In this document: in pieces, positions 8,349-14,737 of the stretch
Layout: each line of letters opens with the position of its first letter
Position numbering within the stretch: position 1 is the stretch's first letter
NCBI GenBank assembly: GCA_045642225.1
Contig: JAZUIN010000142.1
Location: 1 to 23,128, forward strand
From: RUG191 sp045642225
GTDB taxonomy: Bacteria > Bacillota > Clostridia > Lachnospirales > Lachnospiraceae
DNA length: 23,128 nucleotides
Reading direction: 5' to 3'
Translations under genes and position numbers: made by a program
Notes under the pieces: model-generated
What the model was told of the DNA's origin: nothing
The model's database searches: none
The model's input: only the letters and a program-made list of their open reading frames with translations

Positions 8349-9237
8349 TAGAAACATCCTTAAAGGGGTATTTACAATATTTGAAAATGAAACAGGTGAA
8401 TCTCGCGAAATTGATACCAATGATTTGGTGGCAGAGAAGATTCGTAAGCATAAAGAATTAAAAGAGTTGAAGGAGAAGATAAAGCATCAGGAAATGTTAG
8501 ATGCAATGACTCCCGAAGAGCTAGAAGAGTATCAAGCAGAACATGGTATCGAAGAAGAAGAGTCTGAACTAGCAGGAATATTTACAGATTTCGATTCTGA
8601 GAGTGATGATGTGGCTGTACCGTCAGTAGAAAGTTCGGCTGTTCTTGAAGAAGCTAGAGAAGAAGCAGAGGCTATTATTGCAGAGGCAAATGCTAAGGCT
8701 CAAGAAATTCTTAATGATGCAACTTCATCAGTAGAAGCTATGAAAGAGCAAGCTATCAAAGAAGGTCAGAAGCAAGGCTATGATATGGGTCAAGCTATGG
8801 CTATGAATGACATGGAAGCTGCTAAGGCTGACATGCAAGTAGAGATTGATAAAATTCGTCAAGAATACATTGACAAAGAAGTCGATATGGAGCAAGAGGT
8901 TCTTGATGTTGTATGTGATGTTGTTCAGAAGGTCTTCATGATTCAGTTCTCAGATAAGAGAGAGTTGTTGTTACATTTGTGTGAGAAAGCATTGACACAT
9001 GTTGAGAATAGTAAGCAAATTCTTATTAAGGTTAATGAGCGTAATAACGAATTTCTCAAAGAGAACAAAGAAAGTATACAAAGTAAAGTAGGGGAAGGTG
9101 TTCAGTTAGATATCATTATGGTTCCTCTTCTTGAAGATGATAAATGTATTATTGAGACTGATGGCGGAATCTTTGATTGTAGTATCGGTGTAGAACTAGA
9201 TAATTTTATCAAGGATTTGAAATCGCTAAGTATATAG
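8341..9237 (+). CDS. fliH: Flagellar assembly protein FliH (export ATPase regulator)
   Basis: FliH binds the export ATPase FliI and links it to the C ring. The 298-aa protein is acidic: residues about 35-130 are Glu-rich and predicted helical/coiled (EARE, EAEAI, EANAKAQEI), with a Gln/Gly/Met-containing helix, and the C-terminal third resembles the FliH/V-ATPase E-subunit fold (LLLHLCEKALTHVENSKQIL). The initiation codon is TTG at 8341 inside fliG. It is chosen because GGAGGTGA at 8325-8332 lies exactly 8 bases upstream and no ATG with a ribosome site exists before residue 45. Position between fliG and fliI is decisive for identity since FliH sequences diverge strongly. Confidence 0.92.
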   Translation: MSNRNILKGVFTIFENETGESREIDTNDLVAEKIRKHKELKELKEKIKHQEMLDAMTPEELEEYQAEHGIEEEESELAGIFTDFDSESDDVAVPSVESSAVLEEAREEAEAIIAEANAKAQEILNDATSSVEAMKEQAIKEGQKQGYDMGQAMAMNDMEAAKADMQVEIDKIRQEYIDKEVDMEQEVLDVVCDVVQKVFMIQFSDKRELLLHLCEKALTHVENSKQILIKVNERNNEFLKENKESIQSKVGEGVQLDIIMVPLLEDDKCIIETDGGIFDCSIGVELDNFIKDLKSLSI

Positions 9238-9246
9238 GTTTTTGTT

Positions 9247-10557
9247 ATGGCTATAAGTGCAGAGAAATACTATTCCCTTGTGGAAAATACATATTTTAAT
9301 AGGCTTGGCAAAGTGTCTAAGATTGTTGGACTTACAATAGAGTCAATCGGGCCTGAGGCTAAGCTTAATGATTTATGTGAGATAATTGCAGATGATGGAA
9401 AAAGGATAAAGGCAGAAGTAGTTGGCTTTAGAGATAAAAGTCTTCTACTTATGCCTTTTGATAATGTAGATGGAGTTGGCGTTGGCTGTATGGTAGAAAA
9501 TACAGGTAAACCGCTGATGATTCCAGTAGGTGAGGAACTTTTGGGACATACCGTAGATGGAGTTGGTCGTATTGATGATGATCCAGAATTGATACTCCCT
9601 GGGGAGTATCCTGCTGAAGCGGCACCACCTGACCCAATGGACAGAGTTATTATTTCAGAAGTGTTGCCACTTGGCGTTAAAGCGGTAGATGGTTTGATTA
9701 CTGTAGGTAAAGGTCAAAGAATTGGTATTTTTGCTGGTTCTGGTGTTGGTAAAAGTACTTTGATGGGGATGTTTGCTCGTAATACTAAGGCTGAGGTAAA
9801 TGTTATAGCTCTTATTGGAGAGCGTGGTAGAGAGGTAAGAGAGTTCGTTGAAAATGACTTGGGACCTGAAGGTATGGCGCGTTCTGTAGTTGTTGTAGCA
9901 ACTAGTGATAAGCCAGCTCTTATTCGTAACAAAGCAGCTAAGACTGCTACTGCGATTGCAGAGTACTTTAGAGATCAAGGCAAAGACGTACTTCTTATGA
10001 TGGACTCCTTGACTCGTTTTTCTATGGCGCAAAGAGAAATTGGTTTGGCATCAGGAGAGCCGCCTGTAACGCGTGGTTATCCACCTTCTGTTTATTCGGA
10101 AATGCCAAGGTTGTTAGAGAGAGCGGGTAATTCTGATAAAGGTTCAATTACGGGACTATATACAGTATTAGTAGATGGTGACGACTTTAATGAGCCTATA
10201 ACAGATACAGCGCGTTCGATTCTAGATGGTCATATTATGCTTAATCGTAAATTGGCGCAGAAGAATCATTATCCTGCAATTGATGTGTTACAAAGTATTT
10301 CCAGAGTAATGTCGGCCGTTGCAGAGAGAGAACACAAAGTAGTGGCTGGTAAATTGAAAAATGTTCTTGCAACATATCAAGAAGCCGAGGATTTGATAAA
10401 TATTGGTGCTTACAAGCCAGGCTCTAATAAGAATATAGATTTAGCTATAGCCAAAATAGATAAAGTAAATGAATTTTTGTTACAAGAAACTCATACGAAA
10501 TATAATTTTGATGAAGAAGTAGAAATGCTTTATAGTTTGTTTGCTGATGAGGGATAA
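9247..10557 (+). CDS. fliI: Flagellar type III export ATPase FliI
   Basis: FliI is the hexameric ATPase of the flagellar export apparatus, homologous to F1-ATPase beta. The 436-aa protein has Walker A GSGVGKST at residues 164-171 (Lys169), GERGREVREFVE, Walker B ending LLMMDSLTRF with Asp253, and the family motif REIGLASGEPPVTRGYPPSV. The N-terminal beta-barrel-like domain and C-terminal helical domain are both complete, and length equals the Bacillus protein. The ribosome site is weak (AGG at 9236-9238), so translation may depend on coupling with fliH, whose stop is 9 bases upstream. fliJ follows after 3 bases. Confidence 0.97.
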   Translation: MAISAEKYYSLVENTYFNRLGKVSKIVGLTIESIGPEAKLNDLCEIIADDGKRIKAEVVGFRDKSLLLMPFDNVDGVGVGCMVENTGKPLMIPVGEELLGHTVDGVGRIDDDPELILPGEYPAEAAPPDPMDRVIISEVLPLGVKAVDGLITVGKGQRIGIFAGSGVGKSTLMGMFARNTKAEVNVIALIGERGREVREFVENDLGPEGMARSVVVVATSDKPALIRNKAAKTATAIAEYFRDQGKDVLLMMDSLTRFSMAQREIGLASGEPPVTRGYPPSVYSEMPRLLERAGNSDKGSITGLYTVLVDGDDFNEPITDTARSILDGHIMLNRKLAQKNHYPAIDVLQSISRVMSAVAEREHKVVAGKLKNVLATYQEAEDLINIGAYKPGSNKNIDLAIAKIDKVNEFLLQETHTKYNFDEEVEMLYSLFADEG

Positions 10558-10560
10558 TGA

Positions 10561-11013
10561 ATGGCTAAGTTTAGATATAGAATGCAAAATATTCTAGATA
10601 TCAAACAGAAAATTGAAAGTCAAGAAAAGATTGCGTATGCCCAGGCGAATGCTTTGCTTCAAGAGGAACAGGATAAATTAACTAAACTTCTTGTTAGAAG
10701 AGCAGGCTTTGAGAAACAGCTTAAGGAAAGTACGTCAGGGTCACTTGATTTCAAGGAGATTCATAGGCTTAAGGAATCAATTGAAATTATGAAGGTTATG
10801 ATTCGTGACCAGATGATGCAGGTTCATATTGCTGAGAGAAATGTTGATGAAGCAAGGAACAAGCTTGACGAAGTTATGAAAGAGAGAAAGACTCACGAGA
10901 ATCTCAAAGAAAAAGCATTTGATGAGTTTAGAGCAGAGCTTAATGCTGAAGAAAATAAAGTTGTGGATGAGTTAGTTAGCTACACTTATCGTCCAGCAGA
11001 TGATGGAGAATAA
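10561..11013 (+). CDS. fliJ: Flagellar export chaperone FliJ
   Basis: FliJ is a small antiparallel coiled-coil protein that sits in the FliI hexamer and couples it to the export gate. The 150-aa protein is almost entirely helical with heptad character, rich in Lys, Glu, Gln and Arg, beginning FRYRMQNILDIKQKIESQEK, which is the typical FliJ opening. It has no membrane span and no Cys. Identity rests on this opening, size and its position directly after fliI (3-base gap). The ribosome site GAGGGA lies within the end of fliI. Nothing unusual. Confidence 0.92.
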   Translation: MAKFRYRMQNILDIKQKIESQEKIAYAQANALLQEEQDKLTKLLVRRAGFEKQLKESTSGSLDFKEIHRLKESIEIMKVMIRDQMMQVHIAERNVDEARNKLDEVMKERKTHENLKEKAFDEFRAELNAEENKVVDELVSYTYRPADDGE

Positions 11014-11015
11014 TT

Positions 11016-11822
11016 ATGGCAAGTGAAGAGAAGAAGAAAGCCAAAGAAGCTAAAAAAGAACAGAAGAAGAGAGAAAGAGAAAATGCTGCTAATGGCGGTG
11101 ACGATGATGATGAAGAAGATGGTGGTGGCAAGGCCTTAGTTATTATTGTTGCTATCATTATTGCAGCTATATGGTTAGCGATTCTTGGATTTTTGATTAA
11201 GTTAGACGTGGGCGGATTCGGTTCAACAGTGTTATATCCAATTCTTAAAAATGTGCCTGTTGTAAATAAGATTTTGCCTGAGGTTAAGGAATATGCAGAG
11301 GAAGACGCACAGTATAATTTTGCGTCTATGGATGATGCAGTTAAGCGTGTCAAAGAGTTAGAACAACAATTGGCGGCTGCGAAAAGTGCAGGTGGTGCAG
11401 ATAGTGCTAAGCTTGCTGAACTTGAAGCACAATCCTTAGAATTACAAACTTATAAGAATAATCAAAAAACCTTCGAAGAAACGAAACAAAAATTCTATGA
11501 AGGGGTTGTGTATAACAACAAAGCGCCCGATATAAAAGAATATAAGACTTACTATGAGTCTATTGAGCCTGCAAATGCTGAGGTTATATATAAGCAAGTG
11601 GTTGGTCAGATACAAGCTGATGAACAGATTAAATCTTATGCATCAACTTATTCGAACATGAAGCCAGCACAGGCTGCAGGAATCTTTGATACTATGACGG
11701 ATGATTTGAATTTGGTTGCGAAGATTCTTAATGCAATGGATGCAAGCTCAAGAGCTAAAGTCCTAGGAGCTATGAATGCTGATACGGCAGCTAAGGTTAC
11801 TAAGATTTTAGAACCTAAATAA
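11016..11822 (+). CDS. ylxF: MotE/YlxF-family membrane protein with MgtE_N-like domain
   Basis: This occupies the ylxF position between fliJ and fliK in the Bacillus order. The 268-aa protein has a short Lys/Glu-rich cytoplasmic N terminus, an acidic/Gly patch (Asp29-Asp35, then three Gly), one membrane span at about residues 40-61, an extracellular coiled coil around residues 105-165, and a C-terminal helical domain that resembles the N domain of the magnesium transporter MgtE (MKPAQAAGIFDTM, LNAMDASSRAKVLGAMN). In Sinorhizobium the related MotE is a chaperone for a periplasmic motility protein; function in Gram-positives is poorly known. ATG 11016 has GGAG (11005-11008) 7 bases upstream. 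Role here is inferred from context only. Confidence 0.82.
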   Translation: MASEEKKKAKEAKKEQKKRERENAANGGDDDDEEDGGGKALVIIVAIIIAAIWLAILGFLIKLDVGGFGSTVLYPILKNVPVVNKILPEVKEYAEEDAQYNFASMDDAVKRVKELEQQLAAAKSAGGADSAKLAELEAQSLELQTYKNNQKTFEETKQKFYEGVVYNNKAPDIKEYKTYYESIEPANAEVIYKQVVGQIQADEQIKSYASTYSNMKPAQAAGIFDTMTDDLNLVAKILNAMDASSRAKVLGAMNADTAAKVTKILEPK

Positions 11823-11869
11823 CAACTCGACTTTTGTCGATTGTTATATATGAAATGTTTAACATTTCA
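11821..11869 (+). promoter_or_regulatory. Two consecutive stem-loops in the fliK leader
   Basis: Between the upstream stop codon and fliK there are two inverted repeats. The first pairs AACAA + TCGAC (11821-11831, one bulged C at 11826) with GTCGATTGTT (11836-11845) around a TTTT loop. The second is a perfect 9-bp repeat, TGAAATGTT (11851-11859) and AACATTTCA (11861-11869), around a single central T. Neither is followed by a T run, so they are not typical terminators. They may be mRNA-processing or stability elements, or the second could be a protein operator; function is unknown. Confidence 0.6.
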
Positions 11870-11900
11870 CAAAACTAAATATTATGAAAGGAGGAATTGT

Positions 11901-13523
11901 ATGACAGGTGGTAATGTAACTAACATTCAACCTAATCTAATACCTAACGGTCAGATTAAGTCAAAGGACGAAGTTGCAGCTACAGGCTTTGTTGATGTTA
12001 TGAACAAAACTGTTAATACACAGTCTAATGTAGGAAAAGATGCTGTTAGAGATAACACTGTATCGAATACAGATAAGACAAGTGCTAACAAGGCAGAAAA
12101 TGTTAATGACAATAAGACTAACAAGGTTGAAGCAAAAACAGATTCTAAGGAAGTAAAGTCTGATGACAACAAGGCTGTTGATGCTAAAGACGCTAAAGAA
12201 GTTAAGCCTACAGAAGATGCAGCACAAGAGACTGAAGTAGAAGAAGTCGTAGTTGAAGAATCTGATGAAGTATTAGAAGCAGTAGTTGTTTTACCTGAAG
12301 TAGAAGTAGTTACTCAAGCATTGGACCAGTTCGAAGAAAAGGTTCAGACAATTTTAAGTGACAATCTTGACATTTCAGAAGACAAGCTAAACGATGCAAT
12401 GGAAGTTCTTAATTTGACAGTCGCTGATATGCTTAATCCCAAAGATGTTACACAGCTTATGGTAGAAGTGACAGATGTTACTGAAAGTATTTCGCTAGTG
12501 CTAGACGAAGACATTTCTAATGCGTTAACAGCAATCAACGAAGCTGCAGGTCAAGTGTTAGAGCAGACAAATTTGGAGCCTAAGACAATTCAACAAGTTG
12601 CAGAACAAAACAGTGCTTTTGGTGAAGTACTTCAGGAAATGGATGTGGTGGAAACACCAGTAGAGCTAGAAGCTCAAGTTCAGCCAGAAGTTGTTGAAGC
12701 TAATGTTGAAGTTTCTGATTCTGACGAAGTAGTAGTTACTAACAATGTTGCTGCTAATGTAGAGGATATGGTTGATGTTCCAGAAGAAAATGTTGAAGTT
12801 GAAGGCGAAGCTAATGTAGAAGTTGTAGACAACACTAACAAGAAGGTTTCTCAAAATGTTGAAGCTACTAACGTAGATAATGCAGAAGAGGAAGTTACTC
12901 CAGTTAAGGTTGAGACAAATGCTAATGAAGGCTTCAAGCAAGAGAATACATTTGGACAAGCAACTAATACAGTTCTTAATCAAGAACTACAACAAGTTAC
13001 AGATGTTAATGAGATTCCAGAAGTGCAAGAACAACCACAGCTTTCAAGATATCAAGCAGTTGAAGTTGTTAATCAGCTTACAGAACAAGCAAGAGTTACA
13101 ATCAATAACGAAGTAACAGATTTAGAGATGATTCTTAATCCAGAGTCGTTAGGTAAGATTTATCTACATGTTTCTGAGAAGCAAGGCGCTTTGAAAGCTC
13201 AAATCGCTACTCAAAATGAAGTGGTTAAAGAAGCTTTAGAGAATCAAATGGCATTACTTAAGGATAATCTTAATAGATCAGGTGTTAAGGTTGAATCGGT
13301 TGAAGTTTCAGTTGGAACACATGAATTTGAGAAGAACCTTGAAGAAGGAATGCAACAACAAGAGCAACAAGGTGAGCGTGAAGAAGCAAACCAACAGAAC
13401 AGAAAAATGCGTAACATCGACATGAATAATCTTGATGAATTACAAGGTTTGATGTCAGACGAAGAGCGTTTAGTTGCTCAAATGATGAAGGACCAGGGTA
13501 ATACATTTAATTACACTGCCTAG
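11901..13523 (+). CDS. fliK: Flagellar hook-length control protein FliK
   Basis: FliK is secreted as a molecular ruler and then switches export specificity from hook to filament. The 540-aa protein has a long, disordered-looking, acidic N-terminal two thirds rich in Val, Glu, Asp and Asn, and a conserved C-terminal hook-length domain at about residues 400-495 with DLEMILNPESLGKIYLHVSE, ALKAQIATQ, and NLNRSGVKVESVEVSVG. The tail is Gln/Glu-rich. An in-frame TTG at 11841 and ATG at 11850 would extend it, but ATG 11901 is preceded by the near-perfect AAAGGAGG (11887-11894) with 6-base spacing, and the extension would run through two stem-loops. Identity is from the C-terminal domain and the position before flgD. 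Confidence 0.93.
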   Translation: MTGGNVTNIQPNLIPNGQIKSKDEVAATGFVDVMNKTVNTQSNVGKDAVRDNTVSNTDKTSANKAENVNDNKTNKVEAKTDSKEVKSDDNKAVDAKDAKEVKPTEDAAQETEVEEVVVEESDEVLEAVVVLPEVEVVTQALDQFEEKVQTILSDNLDISEDKLNDAMEVLNLTVADMLNPKDVTQLMVEVTDVTESISLVLDEDISNALTAINEAAGQVLEQTNLEPKTIQQVAEQNSAFGEVLQEMDVVETPVELEAQVQPEVVEANVEVSDSDEVVVTNNVAANVEDMVDVPEENVEVEGEANVEVVDNTNKKVSQNVEATNVDNAEEEVTPVKVETNANEGFKQENTFGQATNTVLNQELQQVTDVNEIPEVQEQPQLSRYQAVEVVNQLTEQARVTINNEVTDLEMILNPESLGKIYLHVSEKQGALKAQIATQNEVVKEALENQMALLKDNLNRSGVKVESVEVSVGTHEFEKNLEEGMQQQEQQGEREEANQQNRKMRNIDMNNLDELQGLMSDEERLVAQMMKDQGNTFNYTA

Positions 13524-13535
13524 AAAGGAGTAAAG

Positions 13536-14192
13536 ATGGCGAATTTAGTACAAGAAGTACAGAATGGTAAATTTGTAGAAAATACATCAGCAAAGCAGAA
13601 AGCAGATGCAGCTGCAGCTAAAAAAAATAATTTTGACAAAGATATGTTTTTACAATTATTAGTAGCTGAGATGAAATATCAAGATCCGATGGAACCTACA
13701 AATAACTCTGAATACGTTTCAGAACTAGCATCATTTTCTCAAATTGAAGCTACACAAAACGTACAGGACAAAATGGATGATATGTCAGCTAATAGTTTAG
13801 TTGGTAAATATGTAATTATCGACACAACTGATGGTAAAGGCAATCAAACTTATGTATCAGGTAAAGTTGATTATGTTGAGAAGAAGGATGATGGTTATTA
13901 TTTAGCAGTTAATGATGGCTTGTACAAATATGAAGAAGTTGATACTGTTGCTAATGAAGAATATTATGAAGCAATGATGGTGACAAAGTCTTTCCAAGAT
14001 TTAATGTCTAAGATGCCTTCAGTTCAAGGTTTGACATTGCAAGATGAAGAGAAAGTTACAACAGCAAGAACATTGTTTGATTCACTTTCATCATATCAAC
14101 AACAATTTGTAAATAAAGAAGATTACGAGAAGTTACAAAATTTAGAAAAACGTCTCTCAAGCCTTAAGGAAAATCAAAGTTCTGCCGAATAA
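13536..14192 (+). CDS. flgD: Flagellar hook cap/scaffold protein FlgD with extra C-terminal helical segment
   Basis: FlgD caps the growing hook and is needed for FlgE assembly. The N-terminal family signature is clear: FDKDMFLQLLVAEMKYQDPM and the following EPTNNSEYVSELASFSQIEA (residues 33-72), then a short beta domain (GKYVIIDT...YVSGKVDYVEKKDDGYYLAVNDG). At 218 aa it is longer than Bacillus FlgD (about 140). The extra part, residues about 166-210, runs LTLQDEEKVTTARTLFDSL and on to EDYEKLQNLEKRL. It resembles a small helical module common in clostridial surface proteins (acidic start, A/Y-rich helix, then a second helix ending in L). Ribosome site GAAAGGAG, 5 bases before ATG. Confidence 0.92.
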   Translation: MANLVQEVQNGKFVENTSAKQKADAAAAKKNNFDKDMFLQLLVAEMKYQDPMEPTNNSEYVSELASFSQIEATQNVQDKMDDMSANSLVGKYVIIDTTDGKGNQTYVSGKVDYVEKKDDGYYLAVNDGLYKYEEVDTVANEEYYEAMMVTKSFQDLMSKMPSVQGLTLQDEEKVTTARTLFDSLSSYQQQFVNKEDYEKLQNLEKRLSSLKENQSSAE

Positions 14193-14227
14193 TATAATAG
14201 CAGGATATTAAGAGAGGAGATAAGCAT

Positions 14228-14620
14228 ATGAATCAAATTGGTACTAACTTTAGATCAATTGAACAGGTTCAAGATACATATCTTAACAAACCTAACAGTA
14301 CGCTTAAATCTTCTGATATCACAAGTTCTTTCGGTGATGTTTTAAAACAAAAGCTTCTTGATGAATCAGGACTTAAGTTTTCAAAGCATGCTACACAAAG
14401 ATTAGACGAAAGAAATATTTCTCTATCTGAAGAACAAAGCGTAAGATTAGAGGCTGGTGTTTTAGAAGCTAGCAAAAAAGGAATTAACGAGTCCTTGGTT
14501 ATTATGGATCAATTAGCATTTATAGTTAATGTTCCTAACCAAACAGTAGTTACAGCATTAGATCAGAATGAATCTAGTGGCAACGTTTTTACAAATATTG
14601 ATGGAGCTGTTATCGCATAG
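14228..14620 (+). CDS. Conserved flagellar operon protein (TIGR02530/flg_new type)
   Basis: A 130-aa soluble protein of a family found in Gram-positive and spirochaete flagellar operons, typically next to flgD and flgE; its exact function is not established as far as I know. The recognisable core is LKFSKHATQRLDERNISLSE (residues 56-75), then GINESLVIMDQLAFIVNVPN and TVVTALDQ, ending NVFTNIDGAVIA, which I recall as the family signature. No membrane span or signal peptide is present, and the N-terminal 50 residues look flexible. AGAGGAG (14213-14219) gives an 8-base spacing to ATG. A hook-assembly accessory role is inferred from context. Confidence 0.88.
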   Translation: MNQIGTNFRSIEQVQDTYLNKPNSTLKSSDITSSFGDVLKQKLLDESGLKFSKHATQRLDERNISLSEEQSVRLEAGVLEASKKGINESLVIMDQLAFIVNVPNQTVVTALDQNESSGNVFTNIDGAVIA

Positions 14621-14702
14621 CTGGACCTTTAGGAAGCTATTGACCGCTGAACGACAGAGGCGGTCATGACAGCCCTCTACAAAGAGGAGGTCATTTATTA
14701 TG
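14617..14702 (+). promoter_or_regulatory. Structured flgE leader with duplicated ribosome-site block
   Basis: The 79-base gap before flgE is more GC-rich and more structured than its surroundings. Possible helices: ATAGCT (14617-14622) with AGCTAT (14635-14640); TGACCGC (14641-14647) with GCGGTCA (14660-14666); CCTCT (14674-14678) with AGAGG (14683-14687) around ACAA, which would hide the flgE ribosome site AGAGGAGG (14683-14690). A near-exact direct repeat, AGAGGCGGTCAT (14656-14667) and AGAGGAGGTCAT (14683-14694), provides an alternative partner for CCTCT that would free the site. The layout looks like a translational switch or decoy, but no folding was computed. Confidence 0.6.
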
Positions 14703-14737
14703 ATGAGATCACTTTACTCTGGTGTATCAGGTCTTAA
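14666..14737 (+). other. Possible 23-codon leader ORF overlapping the flgE start
   Basis: ATG 14666 opens a 23-codon frame (MTALYKEEVIYYDEITLLWC + 3 more) ending at TAA 14735-14737, out of frame with flgE. AGAGG (14656-14660) lies 5 bases upstream, the first copy of the duplicated ribosome-site block. It may be a decoy or coupling ORF, or simply chance; the peptide matches nothing I know. Confidence 0.3.

Noticed and set aside
9655..10032. Antisense ORF of 125 codons within fliI
   Set aside because: Composition (Ser/Thr/Asn-rich) and position opposite the conserved ATPase core point to a chance frame.
11841..11900. Longer FliK starting at TTG 11841 or ATG 11850
   Set aside because: The extension crosses two stem-loops and has no ribosome site, while ATG 11901 has AAAGGAGG at ideal spacing.
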